Shown here: positions 30,644 to 39,139 of the stretch, piece by piece | Layout of the letters: every line of letters starts with the position of its first letter | Numbering within the stretch: position 1 is the first letter of the stretch | NCBI GenBank assembly: GCA_963695505.1 | Contig: CAVOGX010000013.1 | Coordinates: 1 to 64,000 of the forward strand | Direction of reading: 5' to 3' | Length of the DNA stretch: 64,000 nucleotides | Source of the DNA: JACSRF01 sp963695505 | Lineage (GTDB): Bacteria; Chloroflexota; Anaerolineae; Promineifilales; Promineifilaceae | Program-made: the position numbers and the translations under genes | The notes under the pieces: generated by a model | Told to the model about the DNA's origin: nothing | What the model saw: only the letters and a program-made list of their open reading frames with translations | Databases searched by the model: none

Positions 30644-31675
30644 ATGAAAGCCCTCATTTTCCACCAACACGGTGACCTAGGCCAGGTCACTGTCGGCAAC
30701 ATTCCCGAGCCAGATATTGGCCCCAACGAAGTGCTGCTGCACGTCCAGGCTGCCGCCCTCAACCGGCTGGACCTCTGGGTGGTGGGCGGTTGGCCTGGCC
30801 TCAACCTCAAGCTGCCCCACGTCATGGGCAGCGATGGGGCAGGCCTCGTGGCTCAGGTTGGCGCTAACGTGCGCAATGTCGCCGTAGGGGATCGCGTGGC
30901 CGTCAACCCCACCGTGAGCTGCGGGCAGTGCGCCTACTGCCGGTCCGGCCGCGACAACATGTGCGACCGGTTTGCCATCCTTGGCGAACACATGGATGGT
31001 TTTGCCGCCGAATTTACGGCCGTGCCTGCCAAAAACCTCGTTCCCCTACCCGACCATGTGCCCTTTGCCGCTGCCGCCGCCGCTTCCCTGGTCTACGTCA
31101 CCGCCTGGCACTCCCTCATCACCGTGGGCGGTTTGCAGGCAGGCGAGTCAGTGCTCATTGTGGGCGCCGGCGGAGGCGTCAACACCGCCGCTATTCAGAT
31201 TGCCAAACTGGCCGGGGCCGGCCCCATTTACGTGGTTGGCTCCAGCACGGCCAAGCTGGCCCAGGCCCAAGAGCTAGGCGCCGACGTGCTCATCAACCGC
31301 CACGAAGAAGATTGGGGCAAAGCCGTTTTCAAGGCTACCAATCGCCAGGGTGTAGATGTGGTGGTCGACAACGTCGGCGCAGCCACCTTCTTCCAATCCC
31401 TGCGCTCTCTGAAAAAGGGCGGGCGTTTGCTGACGGTGGGTAACACCAGCGGCCCCAAATTCGAGCTGGACAACCGCCTGATTTTTGCCAGGCATTTACG
31501 CATTTTGGGCAGCACCATGGGCCCACACAGTGACTATGAGAAGGTGATGGAATTGGTGTTTAACGGCCGTTTACAACCCGTCATCGACACCATCTACCAG
31601 CTAGACGACGGGATAGCCGCTCTACAGCAGCTCCAGGATGGCGATGTGGCCGGCAAACTGGTGCTAACACCGTAG
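30644..31675 (+). CDS. Zinc-dependent alcohol dehydrogenase (MDR family)
   Basis: This 343-residue enzyme of the medium-chain dehydrogenase family has the GroES-like part with GSDGAGLVAQVG. The structural zinc loop CGQCAYCRSGRDNMC is at about residues 91-105, and the Rossmann fold has VGAGGGVNTAAIQIA. The usual first catalytic zinc Cys is replaced (NRLDLWVVGG), so the catalytic metal site may differ, as in quinone-oxidoreductase-like members. It probably uses NAD(P)H; the substrate is unknown. ATG 30644 follows GGAGG. Confidence 0.85.
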   Translation: MKALIFHQHGDLGQVTVGNIPEPDIGPNEVLLHVQAAALNRLDLWVVGGWPGLNLKLPHVMGSDGAGLVAQVGANVRNVAVGDRVAVNPTVSCGQCAYCRSGRDNMCDRFAILGEHMDGFAAEFTAVPAKNLVPLPDHVPFAAAAAASLVYVTAWHSLITVGGLQAGESVLIVGAGGGVNTAAIQIAKLAGAGPIYVVGSSTAKLAQAQELGADVLINRHEEDWGKAVFKATNRQGVDVVVDNVGAATFFQSLRSLKKGGRLLTVGNTSGPKFELDNRLIFARHLRILGSTMGPHSDYEKVMELVFNGRLQPVIDTIYQLDDGIAALQQLQDGDVAGKLVLTP

Positions 31676-31708
31676 TAACCTGCCGCTTGGGAGCAAACAA
31701 CCAGCCTC

Positions 31709-33148
31709 ATGACACCTGACACTCCTTCACCCTACCGCTACAAATGGCACATCCTGGCCGCTGTGGGCATGGGCATTTTCCTGGCCACCATCGACGGCAG
31801 CATCGTCAATGTGGCTCTGCCCACTCTGCGCGGCGAACTGAACACCACTTTCGCCATTGTGCAGTGGGTGCCCATGGCCTACCTGCTGACCCTCTCCACC
31901 GTGCTGCTCAGCATGGGCCGCCTGGGCGACATGATTGGCAAAAAGCCCGTCTACGTCAGCGGCTTTGTGCTGTTCACTCTCAGCTCCATGCTTTGCGGGC
32001 TGGCCCCCACTATCTACTGGCTCATCGGCTTTCGCGTGCTGCAAGCCATTGGCGCATCCATGACCCAGGCTCTGGGCATGGCCATCATCACCGAAGCTTT
32101 TCCGCCTCACGAGCGAGGCAAGGCGCTGGGCATTTCCGGCACGCTGGTTTCTGTAGGCATTGTCCTAGGCCCCACCCTGGGCGGCTTCATCATCGATGCC
32201 CTATCCTGGCGCTGGATTTTCTTCGTCAACCTGCCCGTAGGCATCGTCGGCACGCTGATGACGCTGCGCTATGTGCCCCATACCCAGGCCGCTAAAGAGC
32301 AGCGGTTTGACTACTTAGGCGCCATCGTACTTTTTGCCGGACTGCTTAATTTATTGTTATCCCTTACTCTCGGCCAGCAGTGGGGCTTTGGCGACAGCCG
32401 CGTCTGGTTGATGTTAGGTGTAGCATTGCTGCTTTTGGGGTTATTTGTTTTCATTGAACAGCGCGCTGTCCAGCCTATGATTAACCTGGGGTTGTTTCGA
32501 AACCAGCTATTTACCATTAATCTCATTACCGGGCTGGTTGTCTTCGTGGCCGTAGCCGGAGTCTTCATTTTGCTGCCCTTTTACCTGGAGGGCATGCTGG
32601 GGTACGCGCCGCGCCAGGTGGGGCTGCTCATAGCCGCCGTACCCATACTCCTGGGCATAACGGCTCCCATTTCAGGCACCTTGTCTGATCGATATGGCAC
32701 CCGGCTCATTGCCAGCATCGGGCTGGCGGTATTGGTGGGCGGTTACCTGGCCATGAGCCGCTTCACGGCCGAAACACCCCTGTGGGTTTACGTGGTTTCG
32801 GTGCTGCCTTTCGGCGCGGGGGTGGGCATCTTCCAGTCACCCAACAACAGCGCCGTGATGGGCTCTGTGCCCCGCGAAAAGCTGGGCATTGCCTCTGGGC
32901 TGCTGGCCATGACGCGCAACCTGGGCCAGACCACCGGTATTGCCGTGCTGGGGGCTATTTGGGCGGCAAGGGTGATGGCTTACGCCGGGGAAACGGTGGC
33001 TGGCGGCGCCACGGCCGCTTCTATTGCTGCACAGGTGGCTGGGCTGCAAGATACGTTTCGGGTAATGGCCGGGCTGGCGGGGGCGGCCTTTTTGCTAAGC
33101 GTTTTTGGTCTGGTAAAGGAGCGCCGCCAACGTTATGGTCTCGCCTGA
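31709..33148 (+). CDS. MFS drug exporter of the DHA2 (14-TM) type
   Basis: This 479-residue protein has about 14 hydrophobic helices. Motif A GRLGDMIGKKPVY and the motif C region SVGIVLGPTLGGFIID match EmrB/QacA-type H+ antiporters. It starts 33 bases after the dehydrogenase and its end overlaps the next gene by 14 bases, so the three may be one transcript. Substrates are likely toxic hydrophobic compounds (inferred). Confidence 0.9.
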   Translation: MTPDTPSPYRYKWHILAAVGMGIFLATIDGSIVNVALPTLRGELNTTFAIVQWVPMAYLLTLSTVLLSMGRLGDMIGKKPVYVSGFVLFTLSSMLCGLAPTIYWLIGFRVLQAIGASMTQALGMAIITEAFPPHERGKALGISGTLVSVGIVLGPTLGGFIIDALSWRWIFFVNLPVGIVGTLMTLRYVPHTQAAKEQRFDYLGAIVLFAGLLNLLLSLTLGQQWGFGDSRVWLMLGVALLLLGLFVFIEQRAVQPMINLGLFRNQLFTINLITGLVVFVAVAGVFILLPFYLEGMLGYAPRQVGLLIAAVPILLGITAPISGTLSDRYGTRLIASIGLAVLVGGYLAMSRFTAETPLWVYVVSVLPFGAGVGIFQSPNNSAVMGSVPREKLGIASGLLAMTRNLGQTTGIAVLGAIWAARVMAYAGETVAGGATAASIAAQVAGLQDTFRVMAGLAGAAFLLSVFGLVKERRQRYGLA

Positions 33149-34039
33149 GGAACGCATTTTTCGGCACATCCCATACCTGGCGCTGGCCGGAGGGCTGATG
33201 CTGCTGCTGGCGCTGCCCATACCTTTTATTGGCTGGGCGCTTTTTTTGCAAGAAGGGGATCCATGGATTTATTGGGTTTTTCTGAGTATGGGGCTGCTGC
33301 TGGGGGGCTTTGGCTTGTATTTCATCTGGCGCTTTAACGGCCGTTTCCACGTCACTGCCCGAGCAAATTACCCTCATCCGCTTTGGGCAAACCACATCTC
33401 TTTCTTGGGCAGATATCACCCAGATGGAAAAGCGCGACAGTCTGCTGGTACCATTTTTGCGGCTGCACGCCACTGCCGGAACCCTGGACATTAGCAGCCA
33501 GGTGCAAAATTACAGCCAGCTAGAAAAGCTGCTGCGGCAAAAATTAACGCACCTGGAGGATGAGACCCCCCGGCTGCCTTTGACCTTGCGCCTGCCGCAG
33601 CGTTATTACCTGGGCAACCTGGCCTTGTTTTTGCTGCTGGCCCTGTTCATCGGCGGCCTGATGCTTTTTCCCGGCGGTGAAAACATCAGGGATGTACTGC
33701 CCTTCGTTTTGGGGTTTCTGGCCATTTTCATGGGCGTAATTGGCCTGGTGGTGCTGACTTTCCGAGAATGTGTACCCATACAAGGTGGTATTGACGGAAA
33801 CGGCCGTTTCTGCCCACTACCTGCATAAAACCGTCACCATACCCATGGAAGAGATCCAAACCATCACCCGCCCACAGCGCACCACCTCTTACAAAGGGTT
33901 CAAGCGCATCACCTACCCTATCGTCATCAACCGCACCAGGGGGAAACCCTGGACGCTGGAAGAGCGCCGCATTTGGAGCTTCGGTTACACACCGGACCAG
34001 GTGTATGCGCTGCTCCAGCAAACTTTTCAATCCCACTAA
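33135..34039 (+). CDS. Membrane protein with PH-like domains, two frameshifts
   Basis: Three overlapping frames read as one protein. Frame 1 (33135-33494) has two N-terminal membrane helices and then RFNGRFHVT. The continuation PEQITLIRFGQTTSLSWADI starts in another frame near 33357, and a third change near 33770 leads to VYPYKVVLTETAV...TIPMEEIQTI. Both breaks look like single extra bases, and an ACGGCCGT palindrome lies within about 35 bases of each. Restored, it has about 300 residues with two copies of a helix pair followed by a bacterial-PH-like beta domain. Function is unknown; it overlaps the exporter gene by 14 bases. Confidence 0.65.
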
Positions 34040-34042
34040 ATT

Positions 34043-34130
34043 CAGTGTTATAGGGGTTTTTCAACATCCGGAAGGCCCGAGCCTGTCGAGGGCCGGACTT
34101 CAAAAAGCTCAGTCCTCAGTTAGAATACTT
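34043..34130. repeat. 88-bp dispersed repeat, copy 2
   Basis: It is the second copy of the element at 17733-17820 and the same length. It differs mostly in the loop (TTCAAAAAGCTC in place of TTCGACAAGCTC). It fills the spacer between two plus-strand genes. Confidence 0.8.
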
Positions 34131-34157
34131 AATTGACAAGGTACTAAAGGATTACTC

Positions 34158-35558
34158 ATGCGTTTCATTGAAATTTTACTGCTTGTTTCCCTTGTCCCGC
34201 TGGTTCTTTGGCCGCTGCTCCCTTTGCGCCGCTGGCGTTGGCAGGCTGTGCTGCCGGCGGCGGCCTTGCTGTTTTTGCTGCTGCACATAGTTTTTGAGGG
34301 GTATCGCTGGCAAATGATTCCGGCATACGGGTTAACGACCGTTTACGCCCTCATATCCTTCATCCAACTGTCCCGCCCGGCCCAACCTGGCGTTCCCACT
34401 GTAACCTGGAAAACGGCCGTGGGCGGGCTGGCGGGCCTGGTAGTGCTGCTGCTGGCCTTTGCCCTGCCCACCCTGCTGCCTGTGCCCAACCTTTCGCCCA
34501 AAACCGGCCCTCATCCGGTGGGCACCACCACGCTGCATCTCGTGGACGACAGCCGGGAGGAAATTTACACGCCAGAAAGTGACGACTTCCGCGAAATTAT
34601 GGTTCAGTTCTGGTATCCGGCGGCTCCTACCGGGCAGGAAGAGCAAGCTATCTTTCTGCCCGATTTGGCGGTTGCCGGGCCGGTTATTGCCGAGCAGTTT
34701 AACCTGCCCACCTTTATGCTAAATCACATTAACCTGGCAAAGCTGGACATTACCCAAGACCCGCCAGCCGTTAACGGCCGTTTCCCCATCATCATCTTTT
34801 CTCATGGGCTAACCGGGCTGCGCGTGCAAAACACCAGCATGGCCCGTGAACTGGCCAGCCACGGCTACGTCGTCGCTGCCATTGACCATACTTACGCCAA
34901 CGCCATCAGCGTGCTGCCCGATGAGCGGATATTCATCTATGACCCTTGCCGCTTGTTTCCAGAATGTGATGCCTCTTACGTGAATGCCAACCCGCTGGTC
35001 AACCAATGGGCGGCAGACATCGCCTTTGTGCTGGACACCATGAGCCATTGGGACGAAACCACCAGCGCCATTCTGGCCGGGAAGCTGGATGTGGATCGCG
35101 TAGGCGTATTTGGGCACTCTACCGGCGGCGGGGCAACGGTGCAATTTTGCCTGGACGATGCCCGCTGCGATGCCGGGCTGGGGCTGGACGCTTGGGTGCT
35201 GCCGGTGGATGCGCGTGTCTTAGCGACACCGCCTGCACAGCCTTTTCTCTTCATCAGCACACCGCGCTGGCTGGGGCCAGAGAACCAGGCGCGCGGCAGG
35301 GCTATTCTCAACGCGCTGCCAGGTGATGGCTATGAGCTGACGCTGGCGGAGACCGGCCACTTCGATTTTTCAGACATCGTCCTGCTGTCGCCGCTGACGC
35401 CGCAGTTGGGAATTTCTGGTGAGATTGACAGCCTGTACAGTTTGGGAATTCAAAACGAGTATGTGCTGGCCTTTTTTGACCAGTATGTGAAGGGCGAGGA
35501 ACGGCCGTTGCTCTCCCAACCTTCGCCTTACCCCGAATTAACCATTGCCCGCCCTTAG
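34158..35558 (+). CDS. Alpha/beta hydrolase, PAF-acetylhydrolase-like
   Basis: This 466-residue protein has three or four membrane helices at the N-terminus (residues 1-115). These are followed by a hydrolase domain with oxyanion segment FSHGLTGL, the nucleophile elbow GHSTGGG (Ser ~318), an Asp after LGLDAWVLPVD and the His in ETGHFDFSD. The layout resembles platelet-activating-factor acetylhydrolase/lipase proteins. It is probably a membrane-anchored esterase; the lipid substrate is inferred. Its TAG overlaps the stop of convergent ybaK by four bases. Confidence 0.82.
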   Translation: MRFIEILLLVSLVPLVLWPLLPLRRWRWQAVLPAAALLFLLLHIVFEGYRWQMIPAYGLTTVYALISFIQLSRPAQPGVPTVTWKTAVGGLAGLVVLLLAFALPTLLPVPNLSPKTGPHPVGTTTLHLVDDSREEIYTPESDDFREIMVQFWYPAAPTGQEEQAIFLPDLAVAGPVIAEQFNLPTFMLNHINLAKLDITQDPPAVNGRFPIIIFSHGLTGLRVQNTSMARELASHGYVVAAIDHTYANAISVLPDERIFIYDPCRLFPECDASYVNANPLVNQWAADIAFVLDTMSHWDETTSAILAGKLDVDRVGVFGHSTGGGATVQFCLDDARCDAGLGLDAWVLPVDARVLATPPAQPFLFISTPRWLGPENQARGRAILNALPGDGYELTLAETGHFDFSDIVLLSPLTPQLGISGEIDSLYSLGIQNEYVLAFFDQYVKGEERPLLSQPSPYPELTIARP

Positions 35559-36031
35559 CGTTCGGCCAGAGCGACCACTTCATCGCCCACCACGCGGCGC
35601 AGTTCTGACGGTTCAATGCGCATCAGGGCGTTGATTTCTCCGCCCCCGCCATAGAGGATGGACTGTTCGTAAACGGCCGTGTCCACCACCGTGCGTAATT
35701 CTGTCGCATGTCCAAAGGGAGGCACTGCGCCCACCACGTAACCGGTAATCGCCTGCACCTGTGCGGCCGTACCCGTCTTCAGCCGCCGCCGCGACACGCC
35801 TAAATAATCGGCTAGCTGCTTCCAGGCCATGCGCGCTATGCCGCAGCTAATGGCCAGCACCGGCTCGCCATTAGCTAAAAACAGCACTGTCTTGATTATT
35901 TGGTCAGGGGAAACGCCCAACACTTCTGCGGCTTCGGACACCGTTAACGTGGTACTGGGCAGGTGAATAATTTCCGCAGCAATCGCCTGCGCATCAATGA
36001 ACTGCTGCAAATCCTGGCTGTTTCGGGGCAT
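35555..36031 (-). CDS. YbaK/EbsC-type aminoacyl-tRNA deacylase
   Basis: This 158-residue protein of the YbaK/ProX fold hydrolyses mischarged aminoacyl-tRNA. IIKTVLFLANGEPVLAIS and GTAAQVQAITGYVVGAVPPFGH hold the conserved Lys and the GxVPPFG loop. Its start codon directly follows the T tract of a hairpin (36032-36073), so there is no room for a ribosome site; expression may be controlled there. It is convergent with the hydrolase, with overlapping stops. Confidence 0.88.
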   Translation of the reverse strand: MPRNSQDLQQFIDAQAIAAEIIHLPSTTLTVSEAAEVLGVSPDQIIKTVLFLANGEPVLAISCGIARMAWKQLADYLGVSRRRLKTGTAAQVQAITGYVVGAVPPFGHATELRTVVDTAVYEQSILYGGGGEINALMRIEPSELRRVVGDEVVALAER

Positions 36032-36073
36032 AAAAAAACTCCCAGCATGGTATTTCGCTTACCATACCGGGAA
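36032..36073 (-). terminator. Intrinsic terminator or leader hairpin touching the ybaK-like start codon
   Basis: On the minus strand, TCCCGGTATGGTA...TACCATGCTGGGA is followed by GTTTTTTT and then immediately ATG. It ends the transcript of the unknown gene at 36121-36660, but its T tract is also the translation leader of the deacylase. Confidence 0.75.
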
Positions 36074-36120
36074 AATATTGAATGCGCCAGCAAGAGCAGC
36101 AGGCCATTTATTGCCTGCCT

Positions 36121-36660
36121 TTACGAGGCCGCTGCGGCAGCCGCAGCCTGGTCTTCCATTTTCAAAATTACCACATACCAGGTCACATACAGGAGAAAGA
36201 GCAGTTCGTCCTGGGGTAAATTGCTGTTGGTAATGGTGATTTCCCCGCCGAAACCCCACTTGTTGCGTTGAATGTCCAGATATTCCTTGCCCACCTCATC
36301 TTTGAGCTGCCAGCGAGTCTGCCAGAAGTTGGTGGGGCCAAAATGGTAGGAACGGCCGTTATCCAATTCCAGCGTCACCTCACCCCGCAGAGAAATCGGC
36401 GTCGGTTTGGTGAGGTGCGGGAAGCGATAATCCAGGCTCTTTACGTGCAGCTTTTGGCGAAACGCCCCGGTCCGCTGCACCTGCAGCACGGGCGCGGTGC
36501 TCCAACCCCCTTCAAAAATCTCTGCTTGCCAGCTAAAAAAGCCTGTTTGCCGTAGACAGGCAACCATCTGCTCTTTCACCTTCATTTCGTACTCACGGCG
36601 AAACATGCGTGGCCGCCGCCAGGTCAACTTTTCCTTCACCGCCGGATCGCGCGTTGTCAT
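36121..36660 (-). CDS. Unknown protein with weak tubby-like (LURP-one) features
   Basis: This is a 179-residue protein. The middle part (RGEVTLELDNGRSYHFGPTNFWQTRWQL) is beta-rich and the C-terminus has one hydrophobic helix (LLFLLYVTWYVVILKM) followed by an alanine run. The arrangement recalls tubby-C-like/LURP-one proteins, but no diagnostic motif is seen, so I leave the function open. It is possibly attached to membrane through its C-terminal helix. It is followed by a terminator that touches the next gene. Confidence 0.55.
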   Translation of the reverse strand: MTTRDPAVKEKLTWRRPRMFRREYEMKVKEQMVACLRQTGFFSWQAEIFEGGWSTAPVLQVQRTGAFRQKLHVKSLDYRFPHLTKPTPISLRGEVTLELDNGRSYHFGPTNFWQTRWQLKDEVGKEYLDIQRNKWGFGGEITITNSNLPQDELLFLLYVTWYVVILKMEDQAAAAAAAS

Positions 36661-37040
36661 TTCACACCCCTCTTGGTTTGCAGGAATACAATTACATGAA
36701 CGGGCAACTACTTGCTGCCATTAAGTTTATAGATTGCAAACCTTTAAACCTGCCAACTTACCCGCTTGCTCACATTACGGGCAAAAAGCGTGCCAGGTTG
36801 TACCTCAGGCTGTAACCAGCCAAAACATGACAATCATCACCTTGGATAGGTGTCATTCGCAATACCTCAGACTGGTTCGTTTCGTGTAAAGTGTTTTGTG
36901 TAGCGGACAAGATCAAATTGTGCACCGTTTACAACAACAAAAACACAGGCTTGTCATTCCAAAGCGTGATGGGAAAAACCTCATCGCGCTTCCCTTTTTT
37001 GTACAAGACCCCGCAATTCCCTACGGAGGTAATTTGTAAT
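36661..37040. other. Intergenic region between divergent genes
   Basis: These 380 bases lie between the unknown gene and the GltD-like gene. I see no RNA gene, no ACGGCCGT palindrome and no clear promoter. In-frame codons run upstream of the GltD-like ATG to 36891 but lack family sequence. Confidence 0.4.
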
Positions 37041-38489
37041 ATGCTCTCAGACACATCTTTTCGCAATATTTCCCGCCAATCTCGGGCAAATTCACAACCG
37101 GTTCCTTACTTCAAGCGGGAAGTTGAAGACCGCGTTGGTGATTTTGACGAGTACGTCCTCGGTTTTGACGAAGAATTGGCCATAGCCGAAGCCGAGCGCT
37201 GCCTGCAATGCCCAGAACCGCAAGCTTGTACCTTGAGCTGCCCGGCTGGAAACGACATACCCCAGGCGTTGTGGCTAATCAGCCAGGGGCAGTTTGTGGA
37301 AGCGGCGCAGATTTTTGCCGCCACCAGCCCCTTGCCCGAAGTGTGTGGGCGAGTGTGCCCTAGCCTTTGCCAGCAGGGATGCGTGCTCAGCCGGCGGCAT
37401 GGCCCGGCCTCCATTGGCAAGCTGGAGGCTTTTGTGGCCGACGTGGCCCGTGAAGCAGGGGCATTACGCATACCGCTGCCGGAAACTAAAACTGGTAAGC
37501 GTATCGCTGTGGTGGGATCGGGCCCGGCGGGTATCACCGTAGCCGAAGATTTGGTGAAGCACGGTCACGAGGTAACAGTTTATGAAGCGTGGCCTGTGGC
37601 CGGCGGCGTGCTGGTGTATGGCATCCCCAATTTCAAGTTGGACAAGGTGGTGGTGAGCTACAAAATTCGCGACCTGGAAGAGGCCGGGGTGAAATTTGTA
37701 ACCAATACACGCATTGGGGCGGATGTTTCGCTGGATGAGCTGCAAGCAAAGTATGATGCGGTGTTTTTGGGTACAGGCGCCGGGGTGGAAGCCACGATGA
37801 ATATTCCCGGCGAAGACCTGGATGGTATTTATACGTCTACCGACTTTTTAGTACGGGCTAACGTGCCAACAGCGATGCTGCCACCGGAAAAGCGGTCTAA
37901 GCTGCCCATTGGCCGGCGGGTAGCAGTCGTTGGAGGTGGCGATACGGCCGTTGACTGTGCGCGCAGCGCCATTCGCCTGGGCGCGGAAGAGGTGACCATC
38001 GTTTATCGTCGCACGGAAGCAGAGATGCCCGGCAACAAGATTGAACGGGGCACGTGCGTAGAGGAGGGGGCGCAAATCAATTACCTGCAAGCGCCCGTGG
38101 AATACCTTGGAGATGAAAACGGCCGTCTCAAAGCGATGAAGGTCATCAAGATGGAGCTGGGTGCGCCTGATAAATCGGGACGGCGGCGGCCGGTACCCAT
38201 TGAAGGCTCTGAGTTTGTGCAAGAGATTGACACGGTGGTGCTGGCCGTGGGCTATTGGCCAGACCCGCTGCTGGGCGAAAAGTCACCCGATTTGCAGACC
38301 CATAAGTGGGGCTTGATTCTGGCTGACGAGAGCGTAGGTGCTACTTCCCGCCAGGGTGTGTTTGCCGCCGGGGACAATGTGCATGGGCCGGACTTGGTGA
38401 TTACGGCCGTTGCTGCTGCGCACACCGCTGCCCACAACATTCACCAATACCTGAGCGGCGCCTGGGTTGAATGGCCAGGCGCTAACTAA
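37041..38489 (+). CDS. GltD-like NAD(P)H-dependent glutamate synthase small-chain family oxidoreductase
   Basis: This is a 482-residue flavoprotein. The N-terminal Fe-S region has CLQCPEPQACTLSCPAGNDIP and CGRVCPSLCQQGC. The FAD site is VVGSGPAGITVAEDL and the NADPH site is VVGGGDTAVDCARSAIRLG; the tail AAGDNVHGPDLVITAVAAAHTAA is typical. Such proteins feed electrons to GltB or serve alone in other oxidoreductase complexes. No gltB lies in this window, so the partner is unknown. The ATG follows ACGGAGGT. A terminator follows at 38511-38548. Confidence 0.88.
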   Translation: MLSDTSFRNISRQSRANSQPVPYFKREVEDRVGDFDEYVLGFDEELAIAEAERCLQCPEPQACTLSCPAGNDIPQALWLISQGQFVEAAQIFAATSPLPEVCGRVCPSLCQQGCVLSRRHGPASIGKLEAFVADVAREAGALRIPLPETKTGKRIAVVGSGPAGITVAEDLVKHGHEVTVYEAWPVAGGVLVYGIPNFKLDKVVVSYKIRDLEEAGVKFVTNTRIGADVSLDELQAKYDAVFLGTGAGVEATMNIPGEDLDGIYTSTDFLVRANVPTAMLPPEKRSKLPIGRRVAVVGGGDTAVDCARSAIRLGAEEVTIVYRRTEAEMPGNKIERGTCVEEGAQINYLQAPVEYLGDENGRLKAMKVIKMELGAPDKSGRRRPVPIEGSEFVQEIDTVVLAVGYWPDPLLGEKSPDLQTHKWGLILADESVGATSRQGVFAAGDNVHGPDLVITAVAAAHTAAHNIHQYLSGAWVEWPGAN

Positions 38490-38510
38490 GAACAACAAAC
38501 AAGAAACGGA

Positions 38511-38548
38511 AAACGGAAAACATGGCGTTGTTTTCCGTTTTTTGTTGA
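38511..38548 (+). terminator. Intrinsic terminator
   Basis: AAACGGAAAAC and GTTTTCCGTTT form an 11-bp stem followed by TTTGTT. It ends the GltD-like gene. Confidence 0.85.
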
Positions 38549-38588
38549 CTGTTTTTTTGTTTCGCAATCTCATGTTATCCTTCACACC

Positions 38589-39129
38589 ATGAACTTTTTC
38601 CATTGGCTATTCGACAAATTTTATCCACTGATTCGCTTTGTGTACGAGCGGCTGCAAGGACACAACTGGTTCGACGAGATTACGCCCGACGGCTCCTATT
38701 GGCGCAAAGTTGTGGCTGGGAGGGGCACCCACTTACAAGCGTGATTACCAGTTTCTGCTGGATCAGGGCATCAATGCCGTGGTGAATATTCGCGCCGAGC
38801 GAGAGGATGACCTGGCTTTTTACCAGAAGCACGGCATTGAGTATATTCAGCTCAAAGTGCTGGACGTGATGGCTCCACCCCCAGAAATCATTGCCGAAGG
38901 CGTGGCCTGGATGCAGGCGCAAGTAGCCGACGGGCGCACGGTGCTGGTGCACTGCGCCAAAGGGCGCGGGCGCTCGGCCACGCTGCTGGCCGCTTATTTG
39001 ATGCAGGAAACGGGCATGGGGTTTGATGAAGTGAATGCGCTGATGAAAGGAAAACGGCCGTTAACCAAATTAGAGCCTCGCCACCAGCGCGTACTTGAAG
39101 CATGGCTTGCAGCAAACGCAACTTCGTGA
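38589..39129 (+). CDS. Dual-specificity protein phosphatase-like, one frameshift
   Basis: The start MNFFHWLFDKFYPLIRFVYE is read from ATG 38589, and the body LWLGGAPTYKRDYQFLLDQG is in another frame from about 38711; one extra base there splits the gene. The catalytic loop VHCAKGRGRSATL has Cys and Arg in the CxxxxxR layout of tyrosine/dual-specificity phosphatases, and an Asp in KVLDVMAPP may be the general acid. Restored length is about 180 residues. It has no signal peptide and is probably a cytoplasmic phosphatase of unknown target. Confidence 0.8.
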
Positions 39130-39139
39130 CACGTTGCGT

